Shown here in pieces: positions 28,294 through 36,690 of a DNA stretch of 57,955 bases. Each line of letters starts with the position of its first letter. The stretch's first letter is position 1. The stretch comes from Pelagibacteraceae bacterium AG-422-B15 (GTDB taxonomy: Bacteria; Pseudomonadota; Alphaproteobacteria; Pelagibacterales; AG-422-B15), in the NCBI GenBank assembly GCA_003213715.1, contig QCMN01000001.1:1-57955 (forward strand). The letters are read 5' to 3'. The notes beneath the pieces were generated by a model. It ran no database searches, was not told the DNA's origin, and saw only the letters and a list, made by a program, of their open reading frames with translations. Both the position numbers and the translations under genes were made by a program.

Positions 28294-29091
28294 ATGTTGG
28301 ATGATTTTATCGTAAGAGCTATAATAGCAGGTATTGGGATTGCCCTTGTTACTGGACCGTTAGGTTGTTTTGTGGTTTGGAGGAGATTATCTTTTTTTGG
28401 TGACACGTTAGCTCATTCAGCATTACTAGGTGTTTTAATTTCAATAACATTAGATATAAATGTTTCCTTAACTATCTTTGTTGTTGCATCTCTGGTTGCA
28501 ATACTTTTATTAAGGCTTGAAAGAACAACCAATCTAGCAGGGGACTCACTCCTAGGCCTGATATCACACTCATCACTAGCGATTGGGTTGGTAATACTTG
28601 GTTTTTTATCCTTTATAAGATTTGATGTTATGGGTGTTTTGTTTGGAGATATTCTCTCAGTTAATTCGAATGACTTGCTAGTAATATGGATTGGAGGGGC
28701 TTTGATACTTGTTGTTTTAAGCTATATTTGGAAACCTCTTTTTGCATCAACAGTAAATTATGAGTTAGCTGAAGCTGAAGGTATGAAGCCAGAAAGAGTA
28801 AATGCCATATTCACAATTTTACTTGCAGCCCTGATTGCGATATCTATTAAGATGATCGGCGTACTTCTTATAACTGGTTTACTAATTATACCAACTGCAA
28901 TGGCTCGTAATCTATCTGATAATCCAAGACAAATGGTAATACTATCTATTATTGGCGGTCTATTATCGGTTTTGATCGGACTGTATGCTTCTTTTGAAAT
29001 AAACACTTCATCAGGACCATCAATTGTTGTAGTTGCTTTAATTTTATTTATCCTATCATTAATGAGAATCAGAAAAAAAAATTATGAATAA
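28294..29091 (+). CDS. znuB: Zinc ABC transporter permease ZnuB
   Basis: Polytopic ABC-3 family permease, 265 residues with about eight hydrophobic segments. Characteristic stretches are GPLGCFVVWRRLSFFGDTLAHSALLG, EAEGMKPERVN and IGVLLITGLLIIPTAMA. It overlaps zur by 8 nt. Confidence 0.95.
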   Translation: MLDDFIVRAIIAGIGIALVTGPLGCFVVWRRLSFFGDTLAHSALLGVLISITLDINVSLTIFVVASLVAILLLRLERTTNLAGDSLLGLISHSSLAIGLVILGFLSFIRFDVMGVLFGDILSVNSNDLLVIWIGGALILVVLSYIWKPLFASTVNYELAEAEGMKPERVNAIFTILLAALIAISIKMIGVLLITGLLIIPTAMARNLSDNPRQMVILSIIGGLLSVLIGLYASFEINTSSGPSIVVVALILFILSLMRIRKKNYE

Positions 29092-29503
29092 AAATAGTAA
29101 AAAGTTAACAAAAAACCAAAGAATTGTACTCGAGTTCGTACAAAAATCTAACAGACCCGTTAAAGCTTACTCTATTCTAAACAATGTCAATAAACGAGGA
29201 ATCAAAGCCCCTCCTCAAGTCTATAGAGCCCTAGAAAAGTTAATAAAAATTGGGGAAATACATAAAATTGAAAGTCAAAATGCATTTGTTGCTTGCAATT
29301 CAAAATGTGTGGAACCGCACGGAACAATTTTTTCAATTTGTAAAAGCTGTGATCAAATAGATGAGATAAGTGATAAAAAACTTTATAAATATTTGTCTGA
29401 AGTAAGAGATATGAATGGTCTTAAATTAAGTGGATATAATTTAGAGTTATTCGGTACTTGTAAGACATGTGATCAAAAACATCTTCAAAATACGAATCAA
29501 TAG
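29084..29503 (+). CDS. zur: Zinc uptake regulator Zur (Fur family)
   Basis: Zinc-responsive repressor, 139 residues. A winged helix (PVKAYSILNNVNKRGIKAPPQVYRALEKL) precedes the metal-binding half. Structural zinc Cys pairs are CKSCDQ and CKTCDQ; EPHGTIFSIC and the earlier Cys in ACNSKC add sensory ligands. It is the last gene of znuCBzur, hence autoregulated through the 27504 operator. The next Zur box lies 10 bp after its stop. Confidence 0.93.
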   Translation: MNKNSKKLTKNQRIVLEFVQKSNRPVKAYSILNNVNKRGIKAPPQVYRALEKLIKIGEIHKIESQNAFVACNSKCVEPHGTIFSICKSCDQIDEISDKKLYKYLSEVRDMNGLKLSGYNLELFGTCKTCDQKHLQNTNQ

Positions 29504-29512
29504 ATTATACAA

Positions 29513-29527
29513 TGTTATAAAATAACA
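29513..29527. promoter_or_regulatory. Zur box upstream of the zrgA-like operon
   Basis: TGTTATAAAATAACA, differing by one central base from the other two boxes, with AA/TT flanks extending the dyad. It lies between zur and the zrgA-like gene, 60 bp before its ATG. Confidence 0.85.
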
Positions 29528-29587
29528 TTTTTCTAGACACACAAAATTTTTTTCAATAAAATTTTTTAAATTAAAAAGGGAGCATGG

Positions 29588-30253
29588 ATGAAAAAAAATA
29601 TTTACTATTCGCTACTAATATCTGCAATGGTATCAGTTTCGGCGGCTGAAGAAACAAGACAAGTTGATAAACATGAGCATGGTGTTGGTGAATTAAATAT
29701 TGCTATTGAAGGAAATGCCATAGATTTTGAATTTTTTATTCCTGGAGCTGATATTGTAGGTTTTGAATATGAAGCTAAAACTGAGTCTGATATTGCTCTT
29801 GTAAATGCAGCTTTAGAAAAATTTGAAAATTTTGATAATATTTTTAGTCTTCCCGAGTCCTCAAATTGTAATTTAGTAAATTCTGAAATTGGGATCAATC
29901 AAGACGATGACCATGATGAGCACGATGACCATGATGACCATGATGACCATGATGACCATGATGAGCATGATGACCATGATGAGCATGATGACCATGATGA
30001 TCACGATGACCATGATGAGCACGATGAGCATGATGACCATGATGAGCATGATGAAGAAGCTCATAACGAGTTTGTTGCACACTACTCATTTAATTGCGGA
30101 AATATAAAAGAAATTGACAGAATTAGCTTTCCATATTTTACTACTTTTCCAAACTCTGGAGAACTTGAGGTACAATTCGTATCAGAGATTGGTTCGACAA
30201 GTTTTGAAGTGGAGGGAGATGAGCCTTTCATAGACTTAAAAGGAAAAATCTAA
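29588..30253 (+). CDS. ZrgA-like (DUF2796) zinc-binding periplasmic protein
   Basis: 221 residues with a signal peptide (MKKNIYYSLLISAMVSVSAA). The first domain (KHEHGVGELNIAIEGNAIDF, then FFIPGADIVGFEY) is typical of DUF2796/ZrgA, a component of a second zinc uptake set in Vibrio. A central stretch of about 50 residues consists almost only of His, Asp and Glu, encoded by a tandem DNA repeat, followed by a short beta-rich end. GGGAG lies 6 bp before the ATG. It heads the operon with the ABC ATPase, permease and DUF3299 genes. Confidence 0.85.
   Translation: MKKNIYYSLLISAMVSVSAAEETRQVDKHEHGVGELNIAIEGNAIDFEFFIPGADIVGFEYEAKTESDIALVNAALEKFENFDNIFSLPESSNCNLVNSEIGINQDDDHDEHDDHDDHDDHDDHDEHDDHDEHDDHDDHDDHDEHDEHDDHDEHDEEAHNEFVAHYSFNCGNIKEIDRISFPYFTTFPNSGELEVQFVSEIGSTSFEVEGDEPFIDLKGKI
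29903..30057. repeat. Tandem repeat (gatgaccat / gatgagcat units) coding His/Asp/Glu
   Basis: About 150 bp of imperfect 6- and 9-bp units such as GATGACCAT and GATGAGCAT, in frame in the zrgA-like gene, giving HDDHDEHDD strings. Because the units are multiples of three, slippage changes the number of metal ligands without breaking the frame. Long ORFs on the other frames and strand here (poly-Met/Thr and poly-His) are shadows. Confidence 0.9.
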
Positions 30254-30952
30254 TTGGATGAAAGTATAATTAAAATTGATTCAGTAAGATTTTATTGGTC
30301 AAAAAAAAGTAATTTCAAGATATTTGTTCCAAACCTAGAAATTAAAAAAGGTGAAAAAGTTCTCTTATTGGGAGAAAGCGGCTCAGGCAAAACCACACTC
30401 CTTTCCCTAATGTGTGGTTTTCTTAATCCATTATCTGGAAATATAAGTATTAACGGTAACACTATTAACCAACTTTCATCTAAAACTAGGGATGAGTATC
30501 GTGCTGATAATATAGGAATTATTTTCCAACAATTTAACTTGCTGCCTTATGCGAATGTTGTTGATAATGTTTTACTACCTTTATATTTTTCAAAAGTAAG
30601 ATCAAACAACGTTTCCAACAAAAAAGAAAAGGTAATTGAACTTTTTAAACAATTGAGATTACCAGATGATATTGCACAATTTAGGGCAAGTAGTTTAAGT
30701 ATGGGTCAGCAACAAAGAGTGGCAGTGGCTCGGGCACTAATTGGGAACCCATCGCTGATCATTGCTGACGAACCAACTTCCTCACTTGATGCAGATGCGC
30801 AAAAGATTTTTTTAAATTTGATGTTTGAACAAATTTCAGAGAATAACTCTACGTTATTGATGGTTTCGCATGATAAATCGCTCTCTAATCAATTTGATCG
30901 ATTAATTGACATAAACGAAATACTCATAAGGGAAGATAAGTCATGTTATTAA
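30254..30952 (+). CDS. ABC transporter ATPase of the Zrg-like system
   Basis: LolD/MacB-type ATPase, 232 residues. Walker A LLGESGSGKTTLLSL, signature LSMGQQQRVAVARAL, Walker B SLIIADEPTSSLDA. It starts with TTG directly after the zrgA stop codon; the only nearby ATG (30258) is out of frame and ends at once, so a TTG start is accepted. Strong translational coupling is likely. It overlaps the permease gene by 10 nt. Confidence 0.88.
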   Translation: MDESIIKIDSVRFYWSKKSNFKIFVPNLEIKKGEKVLLLGESGSGKTTLLSLMCGFLNPLSGNISINGNTINQLSSKTRDEYRADNIGIIFQQFNLLPYANVVDNVLLPLYFSKVRSNNVSNKKEKVIELFKQLRLPDDIAQFRASSLSMGQQQRVAVARALIGNPSLIIADEPTSSLDADAQKIFLNLMFEQISENNSTLLMVSHDKSLSNQFDRLIDINEILIREDKSCY

Positions 30953-32193
30953 AACTTTCGTTCAGCTCTCTTTATGCGCGCTTAGTTACTGTGGGTATGA
31001 CAATTCTTGCAATTTCAGTATCCCTTATGCTTTATATGAGTGTAGAAAAGTTAAGAACTTCAGCATATACAAGTTTTACCGATACAATCTCACAGACTGA
31101 TTTAATTGTTGGCGCAAGAGCTAGTTCAGTGCAACTGTTGTTATATTCAGTTTTTAGAATTGGAAACGCTACGAATAATATAACATGGGAGAGTTATTTA
31201 GACTTAGTGAGTAAAGAAGAAGTTGATTGGACAGTTCCAATTTCGTTGGGAGATAGCCATAAGGGATTTAGAGTAATGGGTACCAACAAAGAATTTTTTT
31301 CTCGATATAAATATAGAGGTAGTCAGTCTGTAAGTATTGATAAAGGTTATTTATTTGAGGATCTATACGACGTCGTTTTGGGTGCTGGGGTTGCTGAAAA
31401 ACTAGGATATAAAATCGGTACTTCACTTGTAGTTTCCCATGGATTACAGTCTTTTTCAGATCACGATGATCAACCTTTTAGAGTATCAGGGATACTTAAA
31501 AAGACAGGAACACCTGTAGATAATACTGTAATCGTCAGCCTGGCTGCTATTGAAGCAATTCATGTTGATTGGTCAACTGGAGCTAAAATACCAGGACAAC
31601 TAACACCTATTGATGAGATACGCGAAATGGATCTAACTCCTAAAAATATCACTGCTGCACTAGTAGGTGTTAAATCAAAATTAACTATCTTTCAACTTCA
31701 GCGCTGGATCAATGAGTATCCTGAAGAAGCGATGACTGCAATTCTTCCTGGCGCTGCGCTGCAGGAGCTATGGCGAGTAGTTGGAGTGATTGAAAACTTA
31801 TTATTAGGGATATCGGTGGTTGTAATATTCACAACACTCGTTGGGATGGCAGCGATTATGTTTTCAAGTTTAAGTGAGAGAAGAAGAGAAATGGCGATCT
31901 GGAGAGCTATGGGTGCATCTCCTTTCACAGTGATTGGTTTATTAATGCTTGAAGCAATATTTATTTCAATTCTAAGTATTACATTCAGTGTAGTATTATT
32001 ATTTTGTGTGTTAAATTTATTACAACCATGGATTGATTACAATTATGGCATCTTAGTAAACATTGAAATGTTAGCTATAAAAGATATGTATGTTTTTGCT
32101 GTGTTTATCATTGCCTCAATAACAGTCAGTTTATTACCAGCAATAAGAGCTTACTGGTTTTCTATTAATGATGGTATGACGATTAAATTATGA
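30943..32193 (+). CDS. FtsX/MacB-like ABC permease of the Zrg-like system
   Basis: 416-residue protein with one N-terminal membrane segment, a large periplasmic domain and three C-terminal segments, the MacB/LolC topology. The conserved DLIVGARASSVQLLLYSVF follows the first TM and SLSERRREMAIWRAMGASP precedes the second-last region. Proteins of this shape usually move lipids or drive periplasmic mechanotransmission; within a Zur-controlled operon its partner is the zrgA-like protein. Whether zinc itself is the substrate is not certain. Confidence 0.85.
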   Translation: MLLKLSFSSLYARLVTVGMTILAISVSLMLYMSVEKLRTSAYTSFTDTISQTDLIVGARASSVQLLLYSVFRIGNATNNITWESYLDLVSKEEVDWTVPISLGDSHKGFRVMGTNKEFFSRYKYRGSQSVSIDKGYLFEDLYDVVLGAGVAEKLGYKIGTSLVVSHGLQSFSDHDDQPFRVSGILKKTGTPVDNTVIVSLAAIEAIHVDWSTGAKIPGQLTPIDEIREMDLTPKNITAALVGVKSKLTIFQLQRWINEYPEEAMTAILPGAALQELWRVVGVIENLLLGISVVVIFTTLVGMAAIMFSSLSERRREMAIWRAMGASPFTVIGLLMLEAIFISILSITFSVVLLFCVLNLLQPWIDYNYGILVNIEMLAIKDMYVFAVFIIASITVSLLPAIRAYWFSINDGMTIKL

Positions 32194-32654
32194 TTAAAAA
32201 ATTAAAAATCTTATTAATTATTTTTATTTTTATTCCGCTTTCTGCTTACTCAGCGCCAAAAGAAATAGACTGGGATGACCTAATACCATGGACATCTGTT
32301 TTTAGCCCCGGCGAGGTAAAGTTTAATAAAAATCTCGAAGATAAGGAAGTTAAGATCCCTGGATATGTTTTGCCATTGGATATGTACGGCCGAGGTATTA
32401 ACACCTTTTTGTTAGTTCCATACATTGGAGCATGCATTCATGTCCCTCCACCAGCGCCTAATCAAATCGTTTATGTAGAAGCGGAGAATCCTTGGGAAGG
32501 TCTAGCCTGGTGGGAACCTGTTTACGTAACTGGAAAAATTAAAATTGAAAATCAAAATATTGAAGACCTTGCAATCGTAGGCTATGAATTAGCTGCAAAC
32601 AATATCGAATATTATCGTGGTGAAACAGGGGTTCACGGATTCTTTGATTGGTAG
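32190..32654 (+). CDS. DUF3299 periplasmic protein
   Basis: 154 residues with a signal peptide (IFIPLSAYSAP). The DUF3299 block is obvious: KIPGYVLPLDMYGRGINTFL and VPYIGACIHVPPPAPNQIVY. The Cys-His pair in GACIHVPPP may bind metal. DUF3299 genes regularly accompany zrgA-type operons. It overlaps the permease gene by 4 nt and ends 16 bp before the convergent DUF1636 gene. Confidence 0.82.
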   Translation: MIKKLKILLIIFIFIPLSAYSAPKEIDWDDLIPWTSVFSPGEVKFNKNLEDKEVKIPGYVLPLDMYGRGINTFLLVPYIGACIHVPPPAPNQIVYVEAENPWEGLAWWEPVYVTGKIKIENQNIEDLAIVGYELAANNIEYYRGETGVHGFFDW

Positions 32655-32670
32655 GATTTTACGAGTCTAT

Positions 32671-33078
32671 TTACTTATCCTTAAAGTACTCAATTATATC
32701 TGATTTATAATCAAGAGGTGGGAACCTTCCAATAATATTTGATTGATAGTTCCTTGGCCTATCTCTTCTTCTGAGAAACCCATCTTTAGCTTTTGTATAC
32801 GATGATACTAACTTTTTTAGAGATGAAATATATAATGGTTTTTTTGGGTCTATATCTCCAAAAACGTAAGTAAAACGCTTATCGGCAGACAGAGAGATTG
32901 CACAAGACCGCTTGCAGCAACTCATACAATTTACACCTCTGATGATAACGTCATCTTGTCTTTTGAAACTGTTCACAATTTTTTTTGCAAAGCGCTCACC
33001 TCCTCGAGAATTATATTTTTCTTCTCGTCCATCTCGACAAGTTAAACAGATCGATAAAACAGGTTTAGTGTTGCTCAT
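32671..33078 (-). CDS. DUF1636 metal-binding-type protein
   Basis: 135 residues. N-terminal LSICLTCRDG and central GVNCMSCCKRSCAI give a Cys-rich cluster resembling thioredoxin-like ferredoxins; FTYVFGDIDP follows. DUF1636 proteins are linked to cobalt or zinc genes in alphaproteobacteria. It is divergent from the COG0523 GTPase gene with a Zur box between, so both should respond to zinc shortage. Confidence 0.78.
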   Translation of the reverse strand: MSNTKPVLSICLTCRDGREEKYNSRGGERFAKKIVNSFKRQDDVIIRGVNCMSCCKRSCAISLSADKRFTYVFGDIDPKKPLYISSLKKLVSSYTKAKDGFLRRRDRPRNYQSNIIGRFPPLDYKSDIIEYFKDK

Positions 33079-33094
33079 AAATTGCTAAATTTAA

Positions 33095-33109
33095 TGTTAT
33101 AATATAACA
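33095..33109. promoter_or_regulatory. Zur box between DUF1636 and the COG0523 GTPase gene
   Basis: TGTTATAATATAACA, identical over 15 bp to the znuA/znuC operator. It lies 17 bp before the DUF1636 start and 63 bp before the GTPase start, in position to repress both divergent promoters. Confidence 0.88.
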
Positions 33110-33171
33110 ACTTGTATAATGCTTTTTTTTTAATTACAAGGTATGTTTAAAAAAAACTAATTTTGTAAAAT

Positions 33172-34146
33172 ATGGAAAATAGTTCATCGCAAGTACCAGT
33201 CACTGTATTAACAGGTTTTTTAGGAGCAGGTAAAACTACTTTATTAAATCGTATTTTAACTGAGCAACACGGTCGTCGTTATGCTGTAATTGTTAATGAG
33301 TTTGGTGAGCAAGGAATAGACAATGATCTCGTAGTTGATGCTGATGAAGAAGTTTTTGAAATGAACAATGGATGTATATGTTGCACAGTTAGGGGTGATT
33401 TAATACGTATACTTGGAGGTCTGATGAAGCGTGCAGACCAGCTGGATGCAATAATTGTAGAGACAACTGGACTTGCTGACCCTGCGCCCGTTGCTCAAAC
33501 ATTTTTTGTCGATCAAGATGTTGCAGACCGAACTAAATTAGACGCTATTGTCACTGTCGCAGATGCTGTCCACCTTAGTTCTCAACTAGGAGAACATCAT
33601 GAGGCTGAAGAGCAAATTGCTTTTGCAGATGTAGTACTGCTCAATAAGATTGATTTAGTTGATCAAAGTCAGATTACCGGCGTTAAGGATCGCATTCGAA
33701 AAATTAATCCTTATACAAAAATAATTGAAACAAACAGATGTGCGGCTCCTCTTGATGAAGTTCTTGGTCTTAATGCTTTTAGTCTTGATCGCGTCTTAGA
33801 GGTTGAACCTGATTTTTTGGACTCTGATCATGATCATGAACATGATGACGATGTAACCAGTGTTTCTTTTGTTTCTGACACTCCGCTTGACTTAGAAAAA
33901 TTTGAGAAGTGGTTTGGAAACCTATTACAGACGCATGGTCAAAATATTCTTAGATCAAAAGGCATTCTTGATTTTAAGAATGAAAAAGATCGCTACGTAT
34001 TTCAAGGAGTTCATATGCTCATGGATGCATCTCCTATGGGTCCATGGCCTGAGAAAAGTATTCGAAATTCCCGGGTTGTATTTATTGGTCGCAAATTAGA
34101 GACAATGAATTTGAAAGAGGGCTTCGAAAGTTGTAAATCAGATTAG
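33172..34146 (+). CDS. COG0523 (CobW/ZNG-type) zinc-chaperone GTPase
   Basis: 324 residues. Walker A GFLGAGKTTLLN, the metal motif NNGCICCTVRGDL (CxCC), VETTGLADPAPV, the guanine-specificity LLNKIDLV, a His/Asp stretch (DSDHDHEHDDD) before the C-terminal CobW_C domain. COG0523 proteins deliver metal to client enzymes; the Zur box upstream supports a zinc chaperone used in scarcity (ZigA/ZagA-like) and argues against cobalt. It is first in an operon with the WD40 gene (11 bp) and a small Cys protein. Confidence 0.9.
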   Translation: MENSSSQVPVTVLTGFLGAGKTTLLNRILTEQHGRRYAVIVNEFGEQGIDNDLVVDADEEVFEMNNGCICCTVRGDLIRILGGLMKRADQLDAIIVETTGLADPAPVAQTFFVDQDVADRTKLDAIVTVADAVHLSSQLGEHHEAEEQIAFADVVLLNKIDLVDQSQITGVKDRIRKINPYTKIIETNRCAAPLDEVLGLNAFSLDRVLEVEPDFLDSDHDHEHDDDVTSVSFVSDTPLDLEKFEKWFGNLLQTHGQNILRSKGILDFKNEKDRYVFQGVHMLMDASPMGPWPEKSIRNSRVVFIGRKLETMNLKEGFESCKSD

Positions 34147-34157
34147 TTCTGCTTTAG

Positions 34158-35177
34158 ATGAATAACGAATCTGTAATAAAATCCCGCTTTGAAGAAAATG
34201 GAAAGGTCTTTGAAACAGGCGCTCCTGTTACAGGTGCAGTTTCAATAGAGAATGCTGTTGCAGTTGGATTTGGAGACGGATCAATAAGGTTTTTTTGGCC
34301 AGATAATGATCCCTTAGAAGTTCAAGCGCACTCTGGCGCAATACTAAGCATAGCTTCAAGTAATGATGGGGTCATAACAGGCGGGCAAGATGGTCGTTTT
34401 TTAAAAATATCAACAAATGCTGAGGTCGAGGAAATTTACAATTTTGGAACACGTTGGGTAGATAATGTAGCGGCATATGAAAGTATGGTTTTATGTTCGT
34501 CTGGAAAAAATGTCTACATCTGGTCAGATGAAAATGATAAGCCAAAAATACTAGAGCATCAAAGTACGATAGGCGGTATCGCAATTGATCAAAATGGAAG
34601 GAGAATTGCTGTCTCATGTTATGGAGGAGTAACTTTGTGGAGATTAGAAAAAAACAAATGGAAATCATCGAAATTTGCTTGGAAAGGTTCACACGGTAAA
34701 GTTGGGTTTAGTCCAGATGGTAAGTATCTGGTGACAACAATGCAAGAAAATGAGCTTCATGCTTGGCGAATTCGAGATAAAGCAAGTTTTGCAATGTCAG
34801 GTTACCCGTCAAAAGTAAAAAGTTTTACATGGGCCGGAGACAACCCTTATCTAGTAACAGCGGGTGCAAAAGAAGCTATATGCTGGCCATTCGATGGCAA
34901 GGAGGGTCCTAAAGGACGCAAGCCTCTGTGCATTGCAAGTGGTGGTCAACAAAACGCAACTTTTGTTGAGTCATTGCCTGGGGAGAAAGCAGTTTTTGCT
35001 GGATTTCGAAATGGCATGGTTCTTCTCTCAGAATTATCAGAACATCCAAATGACGTCCTCATTCAAAATCCTACAGGATCAGAAGTATCAAATATTAGTA
35101 TTTCACCCGATCGATCACATATATTAGTCGGAGACTCAAAAGGCCAAATTTTATGGTCACCTCTTTGGGAGCAGTAA
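34158..35177 (+). CDS. WD40-repeat beta-propeller protein
   Basis: 339 residues, no signal peptide, so cytoplasmic. Several WD-like blades end in patterns such as GSIRFFWPD, NVYIWSDEN, GGVTLWRLE, NELHAWRIR and EAICWPFDG; about seven blades fit the length. No enzyme motif. Its place after the zinc-chaperone GTPase suggests a docking or scaffold role for that GTPase or its clients, which is inference from context. Confidence 0.78.
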   Translation: MNNESVIKSRFEENGKVFETGAPVTGAVSIENAVAVGFGDGSIRFFWPDNDPLEVQAHSGAILSIASSNDGVITGGQDGRFLKISTNAEVEEIYNFGTRWVDNVAAYESMVLCSSGKNVYIWSDENDKPKILEHQSTIGGIAIDQNGRRIAVSCYGGVTLWRLEKNKWKSSKFAWKGSHGKVGFSPDGKYLVTTMQENELHAWRIRDKASFAMSGYPSKVKSFTWAGDNPYLVTAGAKEAICWPFDGKEGPKGRKPLCIASGGQQNATFVESLPGEKAVFAGFRNGMVLLSELSEHPNDVLIQNPTGSEVSNISISPDRSHILVGDSKGQILWSPLWEQ

Positions 35178-35178
35178 A

Positions 35179-35445
35179 ATGCAGGGTATGTTTCAGAAAA
35201 AAAAATCAAATAAAAGTGCTACTCAAAATTTAAAAAATCTAATCATAGAGAAATTTAGATTAAATGAAGATACTACTGTAAGCATTGCTGAACTAAGCTG
35301 TCATGAACCAAATTGCCCACCAAAAGAAACAATTATTACGATTCATAAAGCTAAAGGAATTACTTCCAACTTACGCATTCATAAACCTCTAAATCAGATA
35401 AAGAGAGAAGACGTTGAGACATTAAAACGTGAAGAAAATTTTTAA
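35179..35445 (+). CDS. Small Cys-containing conserved protein
   Basis: 88 residues. A basic start is followed by a conserved core SIAELSCHEPNCPPKETIIT with a C-x5-CPP arrangement that could bind metal, then IRIHKPLNQIKRED-like sequence (here LRIHKPLNQIKRED). I recognise this as a family often found after COG0523 and WD40 genes but know no function. It is one base after the WD40 stop and closes the Zur-linked operon; a hairpin terminator follows. Confidence 0.65.
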   Translation: MQGMFQKKKSNKSATQNLKNLIIEKFRLNEDTTVSIAELSCHEPNCPPKETIITIHKAKGITSNLRIHKPLNQIKREDVETLKREENF

Positions 35446-35448
35446 TCT

Positions 35449-35476
35449 TTTCGGTGCCAGTACAACCGCACCGAAA
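35449..35476. terminator. Hairpin terminator after the zinc GTPase operon
   Basis: TTTCGGTGC, 10-nt loop, GCACCGAAA: a 9-bp stem directly after the 88-residue gene. The T-run on the plus side is weak (GGATTTT). It also lies just beyond the stop of the minus-strand small membrane protein, so it may serve both. Confidence 0.7.
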
Positions 35477-35481
35477 GGATT

Positions 35482-35661
35482 TTAGCCACTAATGGAGAAA
35501 AACATCAAGCCAAGAAAACCTGTCGCGATCACAAAGCTTGATAAAAGTTTAGGGGTTCTAGAAAGTTTAAGCTTTGTGGTTGAAGGAATAATCACGAGAG
35601 TCGACTCACCGTTGTAGGATTGTCTTCTTATGTACTGAGGTTTCATCTTTGACTTTTTCAT
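35482..35661 (-). CDS. Small single-span membrane protein, 59 residues
   Basis: Just below the track's size limit. ATG at 35661 opens MKKSKMKPQYIRRQSYNGES, a basic cytoplasmic head, and the last 21 residues (LLSSFVIATGFLGLMFFSISG) form one hydrophobic segment. It ends 6 bp before a hairpin terminator, which supports it as a transcription unit. The overlapping plus-strand frame (41 codons from 35494) has no such features. It resembles tail-anchored small proteins; function unknown. Confidence 0.5.
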   Translation of the reverse strand: MKKSKMKPQYIRRQSYNGESTLVIIPSTTKLKLSRTPKLLSSFVIATGFLGLMFFSISG

Positions 35662-35766
35662 GTTTGATAAAAATATACCTAAAAAGCAAGGCTTAATTTT
35701 GATAAAAATATGTTCAAAACAAGATAGAAGTGTTTATTTTCAAAAATTTGCTGATATAAGAGACCG

Positions 35767-36690
35767 ATGCAAAATGTCGTCTCAGTAAAAAATTTATCTA
35801 AAACTTACAGTAATCAATTTCAGGCGCTTAATAATATTAATTTAGATATCAAACAGAATGAAATATTTGCACTTCTTGGACCTAATGGTGCAGGTAAAAC
35901 AACTTTAATAAGTATTATTTGCGGAATTGTAACACCAAGTATTGGGACAGTTGAGGTTGGTAACTACGATATTATAAAAGATTATAGAAAAACTAGGTCA
36001 CAAATTGGACTCGTCCCTCAGGAGCTAACCTTAGAACAATTTGAAATTGTTTATAACAATGTATCCTACACGAGAGGCTTATACGGCAAACCTCCTAATC
36101 CTCAGCATATTGAAAAAATACTAAAAGATTTAAGTTTGTGGGATAAAAAAGACTCCAAAATTAACGAGCTTTCTGGTGGAATGAAAAGAAGAGTCTTGAT
36201 TGCAAAAGCTCTTTCTCATGAACCTTCGGTCTTATTTCTTGATGAGCCAACAGCCGGGGTTGATGTCGAATTAAGAAAAGACATGTGGGAAGTCATTAAG
36301 AATTTAAGAAATAAAGGTGTTACAATAATTTTAACAACTCATTATATAGAAGAAGCAGAGGCAATTGCTGACCGGGTAGCAGTAATTAATAAAGGTGAGA
36401 TGATAATAGTTGATGAGACTTCAAATTTAATAAAAAGTTTAGGCCAGAAAACACTAACAATTGATTTACATGAAACAGTTAAGACATTACCTGAATCACT
36501 TAAAAATTATAAACTTACTATAGTTAATGAAGGTTTATCAATTGATTACCAATACGATACACAAAGCAAACAAACTGGAATAACCTCTCTCTTACAAGAT
36601 ATGAAAGAAGCTGGATTAAAACTAAAAGATTTAAATACAGAACAAAGTTCACTTGAAAAAATCTTTGTAGAATTGGTAAAGGAAAAATAA
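35767..36690 (+). CDS. ABC-2 type exporter ATPase (YadG-like)
   Basis: 307 residues. Walker A LLGPNGAGKTTLISI, signature LSGGMKRRVLIAKAL, Walker B SVLFLDEPTAGVDVE, switch His TTHYIEEAE, and a C-terminal DUF4162-like extension. It shares its stop/start bases with the permease gene. It is most like the YadG/YadH exporters of unknown substrate. It is next to the urease operon, but with a separate promoter between them. Confidence 0.88.
   Translation: MQNVVSVKNLSKTYSNQFQALNNINLDIKQNEIFALLGPNGAGKTTLISIICGIVTPSIGTVEVGNYDIIKDYRKTRSQIGLVPQELTLEQFEIVYNNVSYTRGLYGKPPNPQHIEKILKDLSLWDKKDSKINELSGGMKRRVLIAKALSHEPSVLFLDEPTAGVDVELRKDMWEVIKNLRNKGVTIILTTHYIEEAEAIADRVAVINKGEMIIVDETSNLIKSLGQKTLTIDLHETVKTLPESLKNYKLTIVNEGLSIDYQYDTQSKQTGITSLLQDMKEAGLKLKDLNTEQSSLEKIFVELVKEK

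Noticed and set aside
29873-30107. Overlapping ORFs with poly-Met/Thr or poly-His on other frames and strand
   Set aside because: They arise from the in-frame GATGACCAT-type repeat of the zrgA-like gene; they have no other coding signs.
35494-35619. 41-codon plus-strand ORF in the gap after the zinc GTPase operon
   Set aside because: It overlaps the minus-strand 59-codon ORF, which has a membrane anchor and a nearby terminator; the plus frame has neither.
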